The notes beneath the pieces are model-generated. The model searched no databases. It saw only the letters and a program-made list of their open reading frames with translations, and had not been told where the DNA came from. DNA of 64,000 bases from SLRI01 sp036796215 (GTDB lineage: Bacteria; Pseudomonadota; Alphaproteobacteria; Geminicoccales; Geminicoccaceae): positions 1-64,000 of the forward strand of contig DAIRDJ010000006.1 in assembly GCA_036796215.1 (NCBI GenBank), written 5' to 3'. Made by a program: the position numbers and the translations under genes. This document shows, piece by piece, positions 53,243 through 62,766 of the stretch. Every line of letters starts with the position of its first letter. Positions within the stretch are counted from its first letter, which is position 1.

Positions 53243-53923
53243 TCAGCGGATGCTGGCGGTGGCCCCCACGGCCGGCATCATCAGCCGGCTCGGCGGGACA
53301 TGCGCCCAGCGGGTGGTGGCGTTGACCGTGTAGTAGGGGGTGTAGTTGACGACCCGGTCGTGCGGCAGCACGGCGTTGGTCAGGTTGTCGAGGACGACCG
53401 CGGTGTCCCCTTTGTAGACGACGAGCACGGCGTGCGCGAGGTTGCGCAGCTCGTCCTGGACGACGGCGAGGCGGATCTGGTCGTCGGGGACGCCCAGGAG
53501 CTTGAGCGAGACGTATTTGGTGATCGCATAGTCCTCGCAATCGCCCGAGTTCTGCAGGAACTCGAGCGGCGAGGCCCAGTAGTCGGACTTGCCGTAGACC
53601 GCCCGATCCGGGCGGTAGCGCCACTGGTTGACGAAGCGGTTGACGCGGGTGACCTGCTCCTTGAGCGGCCGGCCGTCGAGCTCGACCAGGAGTTCCTGCC
53701 AGAGGCGCACGCCGCGGCTCGGGCAGGCAGCGGGGTCCCGGCGGCAGGCGGCATAGACCGGCTGCTCGCGCTCGATCCGCTGCAGCACCGCCTGCCACTG
53801 GCGCAGGCCCTCGTGGCTGTCGGCCCGGATCTCCGCCGTCTGGAAGAGTGCCACGGGCAGCGTCGCCTGGGCTCCGGCCAACGGCAAGAGCGAGAGGATG
53901 GCAGCATAGAGCCAATGAGGCAT
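53243..53923 (-). CDS. Bacterial transglutaminase-like cysteine peptidase (BTLCP, LapG-like)
   Basis: The 226-residue protein has a signal peptide (MPHWLYAAILSLLPLAGAQA) and a BTLCP domain with the catalytic cysteine in LQNSGDCEDYAITKYVSLKLLG, the histidine in LAHAVLVV and the aspartate in VLDNLTNAV. VNRFVNQWRYRPDRAVYG is family-typical. LapG-type members cut adhesins in the periplasm under cyclic di-GMP control. CGGAGAAC precedes the ATG. It is next to flhB but 105 bases away; no LapD or adhesin gene is in the window. Confidence 0.88.
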   Translation of the reverse strand: MPHWLYAAILSLLPLAGAQATLPVALFQTAEIRADSHEGLRQWQAVLQRIEREQPVYAACRRDPAACPSRGVRLWQELLVELDGRPLKEQVTRVNRFVNQWRYRPDRAVYGKSDYWASPLEFLQNSGDCEDYAITKYVSLKLLGVPDDQIRLAVVQDELRNLAHAVLVVYKGDTAVVLDNLTNAVLPHDRVVNYTPYYTVNATTRWAHVPPSRLMMPAVGATASIR

Positions 53924-54028
53924 CTTTTGTTCTCCGACTTGGTCGAGCACCCGACCCCTGGGTGCCGTGGCAAGCGCAGAATGGCCCTCGCTGATGAAAA
54001 TCCGGTTTCGTCAATTGGTTAGCCGTCG

Positions 54029-55141
54029 TTAGGGGACGCCTTCCCGTACGCCTGCAGGAACCGCCCCTTGGCTGGCGCCGGGCGGGCGCAGGCGCAGCAC
54101 GTAGCCGATGACCTCGGCCACGGCCTGGTAGTGCTCGGGCGGAATCATCTCCCCGAGCTCGACCGCTTTGTGCAGGGCGCGCGCCAAGGGCGGGTTCTCG
54201 ACGATCGGCACCTCGTGCTCCTCGGCGATCGTGCGGATCCGAAGGGCCAGCTCGTCGACCCCCTTGGCGACCACCTTGGGTGCCAGGGTGACCCCGCTTT
54301 CGTAGCGCAACGCCACGGCAAAATGCGTCGGATTGGTGACCACGACGGTGCTGGTCGGCACCTCGGCCATCATCCGCTGGCGGGCTTTTTCCATGCGGAG
54401 CTGGCGCAGGCGCTGCTTGATCATCGGATCGCCGTCGCTCTGCTTGTGCTCGTCCCGGATGTCGCGTCGCGACATCCGCATCTGCTTCAGGAACTCGAAG
54501 CGCTGATAGGCGTAGTCGACGCCGGCGACGAGGGCGAGGCACGCGGCGATCGCGGCGATCACCCAAAGGGCGGTCTCCCACAAGAACGCCATGGCGGCGA
54601 TCACCTCGAGGTGACCGGCCGCCACCAGCCGCTCGAGGCTCGGCCAGACGACGGCGACCCCGATCGTTGCCATGGCCGTGATCTTGACCACGCCCTTGAG
54701 GAACTCGACCACCGATTTGAGCGAGAAGAGCCGCTTGAACCCCGCGATCGGCGAGATCCGGTCGAGCTTGGGCTGGAGGTTCTCCGAACTCCAGAGGATG
54801 GCGTTCTGCAGGGCAGCGGCGGCGATCGCACCGACGATGGTGACGGCCAGGGGGATGCCGAGCGCCAGCCCGACGATGGCAATCGCACGCAACAGACCGC
54901 CCGACAACGCCGGGCCCACGAGGCTCGGATCGCCCGCGTGGCGCAGGTAGTGGCTCATCGCCCCCGCCGTGTCGCGCATGATCGAGGGCAGGGCGATCGC
55001 CAGCGTCAAGGTGGCAGAGCCGATCAAGAGGAAGTTGCCGACCTCCTTGGAGCTCGCGACCTGGCCCTTCTGCCGGGCATCATCGAGCTTCTTTTGGGTC
55101 GGCTCCTCGGTTTTTTGCGATTGGTCCTGCTCTTCGGCCAT
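54029..55141 (-). CDS. flhB: Flagellar export switch protein FlhB
   Basis: The 370-residue protein has four membrane helices and a cytoplasmic domain with the self-cleavage site NPTH (N270-H273) in VVVTNPTHFAVALRYESG. N-terminal DQSQKTEEPTQKKLDDARQKGQVASSKEV is canonical. It switches export from rod/hook to filament substrates. It is the last gene of the flgB-flgC-fliE-fliQ-fliR-flhB operon. Confidence 0.97.
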   Translation of the reverse strand: MAEEQDQSQKTEEPTQKKLDDARQKGQVASSKEVGNFLLIGSATLTLAIALPSIMRDTAGAMSHYLRHAGDPSLVGPALSGGLLRAIAIVGLALGIPLAVTIVGAIAAAALQNAILWSSENLQPKLDRISPIAGFKRLFSLKSVVEFLKGVVKITAMATIGVAVVWPSLERLVAAGHLEVIAAMAFLWETALWVIAAIAACLALVAGVDYAYQRFEFLKQMRMSRRDIRDEHKQSDGDPMIKQRLRQLRMEKARQRMMAEVPTSTVVVTNPTHFAVALRYESGVTLAPKVVAKGVDELALRIRTIAEEHEVPIVENPPLARALHKAVELGEMIPPEHYQAVAEVIGYVLRLRPPGASQGAVPAGVREGVP

Positions 55142-55150
55142 GCTCGCCCC

Positions 55151-55918
55151 TCAGAGCGGATCGAGCCAGGCGAGGCTGGTCGTCAGCAGGCCCGAAGCGA
55201 GCTCGATCACCGGGCCGAGCGACAGCATGACGATGCCGAGCGCCAGCGCGATCTGCAGCGGCATCAGGACGAAGAGGACCTGGAAGGACGGCATCAGCCG
55301 GTTGAGGACACCGAGGATCAGATAGAAGATCAGGCTCAAGAGGACGATCGGGGCGGCCATCCGGAGCCCCGTCTCGATCGCCCGGCCACCCAGCCGGACC
55401 AGGATCTCGACGAGCGCGGCGATGTCGAGCGACCGGCTGATCTCGATGAGCGCGAAGCTCGCGGTCAGGGCCTCAAGGATCAAGAGGTGCGCATCGGCGA
55501 CGACGATGATCACCAGCGCCAGGATCGCCAGGAAATTGCCGGTGATGGTGCCCTGGGTCGCTTCCTGGGGATCGAAGAAGGCGGCCGTCGCCAGGCCCGA
55601 CTGCATGGCGATCAAGGCGCCACCGAAATGGATCGCGAACATGACGAGGCGGATGATGGCGCCGATCAAAAGGCCGCAGGTGACCTCGGCCATGACCAGG
55701 AGGCCGACATTCAGGGGCTCGGGCGGCGGCAAAGCGAGGCGGCCGCTCATCGGCAGGCCGACGAGGACGGCGATCGCCAGCGCAATGCCGAGCCGGGCGC
55801 GTGACAGGACATAGGGCTCGCCGAAGGCCGGCAGCACCATCAAGGCGGCGCCCACCCGGCAGAAGACGAGGCCGACCACCAGGATCTCGCGGGCAAAGAG
55901 GCTCTCGATGGCGATCAT
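55151..55918 (-). CDS. fliR: Flagellar biosynthetic protein FliR
   Basis: A 255-residue membrane protein with several helices and family features FCRVGAALMVLPAFGEPYVLSRARLGIALAI, GGALIAMQSGLATAAFFDPQ and NRLMPSFQVLFVLMPLQIALALG. It forms the export gate with FliP and FliQ. A ten-base gap precedes flhB. Confidence 0.95.
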   Translation of the reverse strand: MIAIESLFAREILVVGLVFCRVGAALMVLPAFGEPYVLSRARLGIALAIAVLVGLPMSGRLALPPPEPLNVGLLVMAEVTCGLLIGAIIRLVMFAIHFGGALIAMQSGLATAAFFDPQEATQGTITGNFLAILALVIIVVADAHLLILEALTASFALIEISRSLDIAALVEILVRLGGRAIETGLRMAAPIVLLSLIFYLILGVLNRLMPSFQVLFVLMPLQIALALGIVMLSLGPVIELASGLLTTSLAWLDPL

Positions 55919-55954
55919 CGACGCCTCGCCCAGCGGCGCGGCGCCTCGCCCGGC

Positions 55955-56236
55955 TCAGACATCGACGCCGGCGATCTTGGCGAAGACGTCGAGCGTGAAC
56001 TCGGTCAGCGTCGCCAGCATGAAAGGCGTGGCGACGAGCAGCGTCAGAAAGATCGCGATGACCTTCGGCACGAAGGTCAGCGTCATCTCCTGGATCTGGG
56101 TCAGGGCCTGAAGCAGCGAGACGATCAGGCCAACGACCAGGGCCACGACCATCACCGGGGCACCCACCTTGAGCATCACCCAGATGGCCTGCCGGCTCAC
56201 CTCCTGGATGGCGATCTCGCCCAGCATCGGCTCCAC
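55955..56236 (-). CDS. fliQ: Flagellar biosynthetic protein FliQ
   Basis: A 93-residue protein with two helices: AIWVMLKVGAPVMVVALVVGLIVSLLQALTQIQEMTLTFVPKV and FLTLLVATPFMLATLTEFT. Four subunits pack in the export gate. The start could also be the ATG three codons on, giving the more usual 90 residues. Confidence 0.94.
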   Translation of the reverse strand: MEPMLGEIAIQEVSRQAIWVMLKVGAPVMVVALVVGLIVSLLQALTQIQEMTLTFVPKVIAIFLTLLVATPFMLATLTEFTLDVFAKIAGVDV

Positions 56237-56254
56237 TTCCCCTGCCGCGGCCGA

Positions 56255-56560
56255 TCAGATCGGCATCCGCATGATTTCCTGATAGGCACTGATCATCCGG
56301 TCGCGGACCGCGGTCACCTTCTGCAGCGTGAGCTCGGCCGCGGTGACGGCTTCCACGACCTCCTGGATGCTGGCGGTCCCGGTGACACCGGCAATGCTCG
56401 TGGCCTCGCCCTGTTGCAGGGTCCCGAGCGCCTGCCGCAGCTCGGCCTTCAAGAGCGCGTCGAAGCCGCCGGCTGCCGGCCGGGCCGCGGCGTTGCCGTT
56501 GATCTCGCCGGCGGCGGCGCGGTAGGCGGCGAGCGCCTGGGTCGCAGCACCGATGCTCAT
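56255..56560 (-). CDS. fliE: Flagellar hook-basal body complex protein FliE
   Basis: A 101-residue protein with the family C-terminus SIQEVVEAVTAAELTLQKVTAVRDRMISAYQEIMRMPI. FliE joins the MS ring to the rod. The gene follows flgC by 11 bases. Confidence 0.95.
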   Translation of the reverse strand: MSIGAATQALAAYRAAAGEINGNAAARPAAGGFDALLKAELRQALGTLQQGEATSIAGVTGTASIQEVVEAVTAAELTLQKVTAVRDRMISAYQEIMRMPI

Positions 56561-56571
56561 CCGTCAGGCCC

Positions 56572-56979
56572 TCAGCGCAGGAGATCGAGGGTTCGCTGCA
56601 GCAGGTCACTGGCCTGCTGTCTGGCCGCGAGGTTGGCCTCGAAAGAGCGCTGCGCCTCCCGCATGTCCATGAGCTCGACCAGCGGGCTGACGTTCGGATA
56701 CTTGACATAGCCCTTGTCGTCGGCGGCCGGGTGCGAGGGCTCGAAGCGCAGCTCGAAGGGCGCGCGGTCGATGCCGTAGCGACGGATCTCGACGAGCTCG
56801 GCCCCGATTGCCCGATCGAGCACATTGGCAAAGCTGATGGTCTTGCGCCGGTAGGGGTCGCCACCCGGGGTCTGCGCCGTCGACTGGGCGTTGGCGAGGT
56901 TTTCAGAGGTGACGCGGAGCCGGGCGGATTGCGCGTGCATGCCGGCAGCCGCGATCTTCAGCGAGGTCTCGAGGTTCAT
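56572..56979 (-). CDS. flgC: Flagellar basal-body rod protein FlgC
   Basis: A 135-residue protein with the rod-family N-terminus LKIAAAGMHAQSARLRVTSENLANAQST and C-terminus VKYPNVSPLVELMDMREAQRSFEANLAARQQASDLLQRTLDLLR. It forms the proximal rod with FlgB. GGGAG precedes the ATG. Confidence 0.96.
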   Translation of the reverse strand: MNLETSLKIAAAGMHAQSARLRVTSENLANAQSTAQTPGGDPYRRKTISFANVLDRAIGAELVEIRRYGIDRAPFELRFEPSHPAADDKGYVKYPNVSPLVELMDMREAQRSFEANLAARQQASDLLQRTLDLLR

Positions 56980-56997
56980 GCGTGGTACTCCCTAGGC

Positions 56998-57411
56998 TCA
57001 GGCACCGGTGCCGATCGCGGTGCGCATCAGGCCCACATACTTGCCGTAGATGCTGGTTGCGAGCTGGTAGCCCCGGGCGGCGGAGCCCAAAAGGCGGATC
57101 TGCTCCTCGATGATCACGGCATTGCCGGCCGGGGCCATCTCGAAGCCGTCGAGGCGCTGGCGGCGGGGGCTGGTGGGCGGCGTCGGCAGGCCGGCCAGAT
57201 GGTCGGGGCGGCTGCGCTCGAGCTGGACGGGGGCCACGGCCATGGACCGCTGCTGCAAGGCACTCGCGAAGTCGGGCTCGACCAGGTCCTTGGGCCGGTA
57301 GCGGGGCGTGTCCGCGTTGGCGACGTTCTGGCTCAGCACCGCGTGGCGGGCCTGAAGAAAGCTCGCCTTGGCGGACAGGAGCTGAAAGAGAGGCGGCAGG
57401 CTCGCGGCCAT
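56998..57411 (-). CDS. flgB: Flagellar basal-body rod protein FlgB
   Basis: A 137-residue protein: LFQLLSAKASFLQARHAVLSQNVANADTPRYRPKDL near the start (rod-family motif) and QIRLLGSAARGYQLATSIYGKYVGLMRTAIG at the end. First gene of the operon. The 205-base space to the divergent SDR gene holds both promoters; no clear sigma-54 or sigma-28 element was recognised. Confidence 0.95.
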   Translation of the reverse strand: MAASLPPLFQLLSAKASFLQARHAVLSQNVANADTPRYRPKDLVEPDFASALQQRSMAVAPVQLERSRPDHLAGLPTPPTSPRRQRLDGFEMAPAGNAVIIEEQIRLLGSAARGYQLATSIYGKYVGLMRTAIGTGA

Positions 57412-57616
57412 CTGGGTATCCCCGGGCTGATCGGCTCGAACACGGCGGATGCTACGGCGTTACGGTTAACATCGGCTTAAGCGCCGGGGCCTCATGGTAT
57501 GTTTCGGCACGGTCTGGTGAGATCACGAGAGATCGGCTAGGAGGCGGGCGTGAGCGGCGGCAAGCCGGCAGCGTGCTGCCCGGCAGGGTGGTACGGGGCG
57601 ACCAGGGAGGACGGCC

Positions 57617-58387
57617 ATGAGCGACTTGACCAATCGGTTCAATGTCGGCGGCAAGCGGGCGCTGGTGACCGGTGCCACCAAGGGGATCGGGCTCGAGATC
57701 TGCCGGGTGCTGGCCGATGCCGGTGCGCATGTCGCGGCGGTCGGGCGGGATCCGGCGGGGCTCGAGGAGGTGGTGCGCGCGGTCGAATCGGCCGGACGGC
57801 GCGTGGTGCCGATCGAGGCCGATCTCGCCACGGTCGAGGGGGCCGAGGCCGCGGCCAAGGCCGGGCTCGAGGCCTACGGGACGATCGATATCCTGGTCAA
57901 CAATGCCGGGATCGCGCTCATCGATCCGCTGCTCGACGCGACGGTCGAGGACTGGGATCGCACCATGGCGGTCAATCTTCGTGCCCCCTTCATCGTCGCC
58001 CGGGCCCTGGCTCCCCAGATGATCGCCCAGGGTGCCGGCAAGATCATCAATATCAGCAGCCAGGCCGGGGTGGTGGGCCTCGACGGGCACGCCGCCTATT
58101 GTGCGTCCAAGGGGGGTCTCAACATGCTGACCAAGGTGATGACCACCGAGTGGGCGAAGCACAACATTCAGATCAACGCGGTTTGCCCGACCGTCATCTT
58201 GACGCCGATGGGCGAGCAGGTCTGGGGGGATCCTGCCAAGGGCGATCCGATGAAGGCCAAGATCCCGGCCGGCCGGTTCGGCAAGCCGATCGAGGTTGCC
58301 GATCTCGTGCTCTTCCTCGCGAGCTCGGCGTCGGACCTGATCAACGGCCAGGATATCCTGATCGACGGCGGCTACACGGCGGTCTGA
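57617..58387 (+). CDS. SDR-family oxidoreductase (gluconate dehydrogenase-like)
   Basis: A 256-residue classical short-chain dehydrogenase with the cofactor loop TGATKGIG (about 18-25), VNNAG, catalytic serine in ISSQAG and Y161-x3-K165 in YCASKGG. VCPTVILTPMGEQVW and the C-terminus GQDILIDGGYTAV resemble 2-deoxy-D-gluconate or L-xylulose reductases. Substrate cannot be fixed. GGGAGGACGG precedes the ATG; it is divergent from flgB and otherwise alone. Confidence 0.88.
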   Translation: MSDLTNRFNVGGKRALVTGATKGIGLEICRVLADAGAHVAAVGRDPAGLEEVVRAVESAGRRVVPIEADLATVEGAEAAAKAGLEAYGTIDILVNNAGIALIDPLLDATVEDWDRTMAVNLRAPFIVARALAPQMIAQGAGKIINISSQAGVVGLDGHAAYCASKGGLNMLTKVMTTEWAKHNIQINAVCPTVILTPMGEQVWGDPAKGDPMKAKIPAGRFGKPIEVADLVLFLASSASDLINGQDILIDGGYTAV

Positions 58388-58538
58388 GGGGCGCGATCGG
58401 TGAGATGCGCCCCGAGGCATTCCCGGATGCGTTGCCACGCAAAAGCGGAGGGCCGTGCGCCGGCCATCTCTTGGGATCGCTTGCTCACGTCAGGCCAGCA
58501 GGTTCACGACGCGGGTTCATCCCGACCGTCGACAGCGG

Positions 58539-61223
58539 CTAGGCTTCGGCACGGCACTCCTCGAGCGTGAGATAGCGGGCGTCGAGGCCGAGATAGTCCT
58601 CCCGGCGGCAGGTCAGGATGATGATCTGCTGGCGTCGGGCCGCTGATTCGAGGACGGTTTTCATGCGCTGCAGGCGAAGGGCGTCGGCATAGACCAGCGC
58701 GTCGTCGAGGATCAAAGGCGGGCTTTCGCCAGTCGTCTCGGCCATAAGGTCGCCGATGGCGAGGCGGACGATGACGGCGAGCTGCTCGCGGGTGCCGACG
58801 CTCAGCGCGGCGAAGGGCTCGGCCGAGGCCCCCCGCTCCAGCCGGTCGAGCTGCAGCAGCTGCGGCTCGAAGCCGAGCTCGGCCTCGCCCAGGAGCTGGC
58901 GGAGATAGGGCCGGACGCGTGCCTGCAAGGGCGCCACCAGCGCATCCTGACGGGCGCGATCGACGGCCTCGATGGTCTCGTCGAGCAGCCGCCAGGCCAG
59001 GGCCTCGTCGAGCAGCCGGTCGTGCCGGCGCCGGGCGAGCTCGAGCGCACCTTCGAGCTCGGCCTTCTTGTCGCCGACCCCCTTGGCACCGCGACCACGG
59101 AGCTCGGCCTCGAGGTCGAGCACCTCGCGCTCCAGCTGGCGCGCATCCGCCTCCAGCTGCACCAGGCGTCGGGCGGCCTGCTCGGCGGCGGTTGCGGCGT
59201 GCGCCGGGTCGGCCCGGGCGAGCTCGCGCTCCAGCACCGCCTCTGCAGCCGCTGTCCGGTCGGCTGCGGCCCGGGCGGCGGCGAGGTGTTCCTCCAGTGC
59301 CGCGTCCGAGAGCTCGCCCACCTCGATGGCCCGCTCCTCCTCGAGCCTGGCGAGCTCCATCGCGAGCCGCGCCTCGGTGAAGCTCTTCTGCTCGGCGGTC
59401 TTGGCGAGTGCCGCTTCCTCGGCAGCGACCGCCAGGCGCCGCTCGTGACACTCGGCGAGCCGGGTCCGGGCGGCGGCCACCGCCTGCTCCGCCGTCTGCA
59501 ATTCTGCCTCCAGCGCCGGCTCGTCGCTGCCCTCTTGCAGTGTCACCTCGGCCAGTGCCGCGAGCCGGGTGCGTGCCTCGGCGCTTGCTGTCTCCAGCGC
59601 CGCCTGGTCCGCCATGCCGGAAGCTGCCAGGCGATCGCCCAGCCGCTGGCGGGCCTGGGCGGCTTCGCGGCCGTGCGCCTCCTTGGCGGCCAAGCGGCGA
59701 CGGGTATCGCCGATGGTCGTTGCCCGAACGGCGGCGAGCCCGGTTTCGAGGCGGCTCTCGGTGTCGCGGATCTGCGCTTCGAGGTGTCCGAGGCGCTCAC
59801 CGCCCGGGGTGACTTCGATCCGGCCGAAGCCGGCGATCTCGAGCACCGCTGGACGGGTGAGCTCGAGCGGCCGATGCGGATCGACGGGTTCGCCGTCCAG
59901 GGTGATCGGCGTATCGGCGCGCTCGGGGTGGAGGACGAGGCGGGTGGCGACCGCGCGCAGGGCTGCCCGGTGCTCGCCGAGCGTGGTCTCGTGCATCTCG
60001 AGCTCGGCCAGGATCGCTGCGGTCAGGGGCTCGCCTGCTGCCGCCGCCTCGTGCTCGAGGGCGCTGCGGGTGGCCGTTCGGACGGCTTCGAGGGCGCCGT
60101 CGAGGCGCGCCACCTCGCGCTGCAGCCGGAGCCGAGTGGCCTGGCGCACCAGGGCGTCGCGCCCGTCCTCGAGCGCCTGCAGCTCGGCTCGTGCCTGGGC
60201 TTCGGCCGTCTCCGCCGCGACGCGCTCCTGGCGCCGATGCGCGAGCGACGGGGCCGTCTCGGCCGCAGCCTCGAGGACCGCGGCGCGTTCGACCGTCTTG
60301 CTCGCGATCGCGGCATCGAGGGCCTGGCGCCGCTGGCACTTCTCCTGCCAGCGGGCAAGCTCGCTCGCGGCTGCCCGATGCTCCAGGGCCGTCGCCTGCG
60401 CCTGCTCCCTCAGGGCCGCGACCGAGCGCAGCGTCGCCCGGCTCGCTTCGACCGCGGCCCGGGCCCGGCCGAGATGGTCGGCGGCGAGGGCCGCCCGGCG
60501 CCGCTCGATCGTCTGGGCGAGGCGGTCCAGCAGGCTCTCGACCACCTGCTCCTCGACACTCACCTCGTCGAGCTCCAGGCGCAGCGCGGCGACGGTCTTC
60601 TCGAGTTCGGCGAGCTCGCCGCGCTTTTGTCCGCGCGCCCCGGTGAAGTGCTGCTCGCGGCGGCGCTTGATCTCGGCCATCAGCCGCGGCGCCCGCTCGC
60701 CGCGGCCGAGCACGGCGATCTGGCTCGCCAGGGCGGGCTCCAGCGCCCGCCGCGCGGTCGGGCTCGGCTGCTGCTCGGGCTCGAAGGTCGTCCCCTGGTC
60801 GACCCAGAAGAGCCCGGCCAGCCCCATATGCTCGGTTTTGGCGGCACCCCGCCCGGGCCAGTCGAAAGCGAGGAGGCGGGCGAGCTCGAGCTCGGCGGCA
60901 TCGCCCTCGAGTGTTCCGTTCGGTCCTTCCAGCCGGATGCCGCCCCGGCGGAACTGCTTGTCCAGCCGAAAGGTCGCCTCACCGATGCGAAAGGCGACGC
61001 TGACCGAAGGTGTGGCCGTTCGGCCGAGCGGCAGGATCGCGTCTCTCGCCTCGCCGGTCGTGTTGTGCTTCATGAAGAAGGCGCGCTTGAGGGCGTCGAG
61101 CAGGGTCGACTTGCCCTCCTCGTTGGCGCCGGAGACCACGGTGATGCCGGTCGGCGCCGGGCGGACGACATGGCGGCCAGCGAGCTTGCGGAAGTCCTGG
61201 ACCGCGAGCTCCAAGAGCTGCAT
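58539..61223 (-). CDS. SbcC/YhaN-like SMC-type ATPase
   Basis: An 894-residue ABC/SMC-like ATPase: Walker A GANEEGKST (32-40) near the start, long E/A/R-rich coiled coils, a central stretch that could hold a hinge (about residues 440-500, with NPEPLTLDGE-like segment ITLDGEPVDP), then signature LSVGTREQLAVIVRLAIGDL and Walker B PPLILDDALVYAD. It forms a unit with the nuclease below: the two genes overlap by one base (ATGA). Such pairs process DNA ends or hairpins. Whether the role is repair or defence is open. No zinc-hook CxxC was seen. Confidence 0.85.
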   Translation of the reverse strand: MQLLELAVQDFRKLAGRHVVRPAPTGITVVSGANEEGKSTLLDALKRAFFMKHNTTGEARDAILPLGRTATPSVSVAFRIGEATFRLDKQFRRGGIRLEGPNGTLEGDAAELELARLLAFDWPGRGAAKTEHMGLAGLFWVDQGTTFEPEQQPSPTARRALEPALASQIAVLGRGERAPRLMAEIKRRREQHFTGARGQKRGELAELEKTVAALRLELDEVSVEEQVVESLLDRLAQTIERRRAALAADHLGRARAAVEASRATLRSVAALREQAQATALEHRAAASELARWQEKCQRRQALDAAIASKTVERAAVLEAAAETAPSLAHRRQERVAAETAEAQARAELQALEDGRDALVRQATRLRLQREVARLDGALEAVRTATRSALEHEAAAAGEPLTAAILAELEMHETTLGEHRAALRAVATRLVLHPERADTPITLDGEPVDPHRPLELTRPAVLEIAGFGRIEVTPGGERLGHLEAQIRDTESRLETGLAAVRATTIGDTRRRLAAKEAHGREAAQARQRLGDRLAASGMADQAALETASAEARTRLAALAEVTLQEGSDEPALEAELQTAEQAVAAARTRLAECHERRLAVAAEEAALAKTAEQKSFTEARLAMELARLEEERAIEVGELSDAALEEHLAAARAAADRTAAAEAVLERELARADPAHAATAAEQAARRLVQLEADARQLEREVLDLEAELRGRGAKGVGDKKAELEGALELARRRHDRLLDEALAWRLLDETIEAVDRARQDALVAPLQARVRPYLRQLLGEAELGFEPQLLQLDRLERGASAEPFAALSVGTREQLAVIVRLAIGDLMAETTGESPPLILDDALVYADALRLQRMKTVLESAARRQQIIILTCRREDYLGLDARYLTLEECRAEA

Positions 61224-62347
61224 CAGCCCCGCTCCAGCCGCTGCCAGGTAGTGTGCAACAGGCGGAGCGCCAGCGGCGCCTCGGGAGCGGTCGAGCGGGC
61301 AAGGGCACTTGCCACCTCGGCGACCAGGGGGTCGGCCGAAAGCGCCGCGAGATCGGCGTCGCTGGCGGCGGTGACGAGCCCGTCCTGCCGGGTCTCCAGA
61401 TGGCGGAGCCGCGGCTCGAGCCGCTCGAGGGCAGCCTCGAGGGTGGCCATGCCGGCGAGATCCAGGGCGCCCTCGAGGGTCAGCCGGAGGACCGTGTCGC
61501 CGGGCCGGGGGAGGCTCGCAAGGAGGGCCTGGAGCTGATCCTCGATGGTTGCTGTGTCGACTGCATGACCGAGATCGAGGCTGCGGTGCTGCCAGCTGTA
61601 GCGGCCGGTGGGACAGCGCTCGATCTGCGGCGTAGCACCCGGCTCGGTCAGGGTGACGAGCAGCACCTCGCCGGTCCCGCTCTTGGTGAAATCGTCGGGC
61701 TCGGGCGTGCCGCTGTACCAGGTACGCCGGGTGATCTCGAGCACCGAATGCCAGTCGCCCAGGGCCAGATAGTCGAGCCCGGCGCTCGCGGCGCGGTCGA
61801 GGGTGATCGGGTTCTGGCTCTCGGCCTCGGCATGGAGGAATTCCCGGACCGCGCCATGCGCGAGGCCGACCTTGCAGACGCCGGCGGGCAGGTTGCTCGT
61901 GGCGAACCAGGCGGTCGGGTCGGCACCACCGTGCTTTTGGGTGAGCGGGGCCGGCAGGATCAGGAGCCTGCCGTCGCAGAGCGGCACGGGCTCGGGCGTC
62001 GCGAGGACGGTGAGGTTCGACGGGCAGTCGCCCGAGCGGGCGAACCGGTCCCAGACCCCGCCGGGGCGGGCCGGGTCGTGATTGCCGGGCAGCAGCAGCC
62101 AGGGGCCGGCAAAGCGCGCCATGCGATGGACCATGCGGCGCAAGAGGCCGGGCTCGGCGTGCTCGCTTTCCAGCACATCGCCCGCAACGAGGACACAGGC
62201 GACCTCGCGCTCGCTCGCCAGGGCGGCGATCCGCTCGATCGCGGCCAGCCGCGCCTCGCGCAAGAGGGCAGCGGTGTCGCCATCGGCGAAGCGGCTGAAG
62301 GGCTTGCCGAGCTGCCAGTCCGCGGTGTGGAGAAGCTTGATCGCCAT
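61223..62347 (-). CDS. SbcD/Mre11-like metallophosphoesterase
   Basis: A 374-residue calcineurin-like nuclease with the metal motifs LLHTADWQLG, VAGDVLE, LLPGNHDPARPGG, GLAHGAV and ALGDWHSVLE. The first motif has DWQ rather than the DxH of classic Mre11/SbcD, a change that may alter metal binding; the form is seen in some YhaO-like proteins. Its stop overlaps the ATPase start. It should be the nuclease of the pair. Confidence 0.87.
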   Translation of the reverse strand: MAIKLLHTADWQLGKPFSRFADGDTAALLREARLAAIERIAALASEREVACVLVAGDVLESEHAEPGLLRRMVHRMARFAGPWLLLPGNHDPARPGGVWDRFARSGDCPSNLTVLATPEPVPLCDGRLLILPAPLTQKHGGADPTAWFATSNLPAGVCKVGLAHGAVREFLHAEAESQNPITLDRAASAGLDYLALGDWHSVLEITRRTWYSGTPEPDDFTKSGTGEVLLVTLTEPGATPQIERCPTGRYSWQHRSLDLGHAVDTATIEDQLQALLASLPRPGDTVLRLTLEGALDLAGMATLEAALERLEPRLRHLETRQDGLVTAASDADLAALSADPLVAEVASALARSTAPEAPLALRLLHTTWQRLERG

Positions 62348-62379
62348 GGCCTCTTAGGTGCCATGCGAGAGGCAGTCGA

Positions 62380-62745
62380 TCAACTGTCGCGCGTAAGGCC
62401 CTGGGCCTCGAGCTTGGCCAGGTAGTCGGCCCAGAGGGTCCTTTGGCTGCGGCCGAGCTCGCGGAGATAGCTCCAGCTGAAGATGCCGGTCGAATGGCCG
62501 TCGTCGAAGACGATGCGCACGGCGTAGTTGCCGACGGGCTCGAGCCGCACGATGCCGACCCGGCGCTTGCCGGGTACGGTCACCTTCTGCGACGGGGTGT
62601 GGCCCTGGACCTCGGCGGACGGGCTCTCGACGCGCAGGAGCTCGGCCGGGAAGCCGAAGCTCGCCCCGTCGTCGAAATCGATCTCCAGCCGCCGGTCATC
62701 GCGATGCACCCGGATCTCGAGCGGCCACGCGGTCGTCTCGCTCAT
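62380..62745 (-). CDS. DUF971 domain protein
   Basis: A 121-residue protein with WPLEIRVHRDDRRLEIDFDDG at the start and VPGKRRVGIVRLEPVGNYAVRIVFDDGHSTGIFSWSYLRELG, the DUF971 (gamma-butyrobetaine hydroxylase N-terminal-like) pattern. Stand-alone DUF971 proteins often sit near Fe-S or ATP-binding (Mrp) genes; precise role unknown. It shares orientation with the nuclease gene 32 bases downstream. Confidence 0.9.
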   Translation of the reverse strand: MSETTAWPLEIRVHRDDRRLEIDFDDGASFGFPAELLRVESPSAEVQGHTPSQKVTVPGKRRVGIVRLEPVGNYAVRIVFDDGHSTGIFSWSYLRELGRSQRTLWADYLAKLEAQGLTRDS

Positions 62746-62766
62746 GCTCGAAGATGTCCCGGCATC

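Noticed and set aside
57412..57616. Sigma-54 promoter for the flagellar operon
   Set aside because: GGCACG occurs at about 57505, but the matching GC element at the correct distance is missing.
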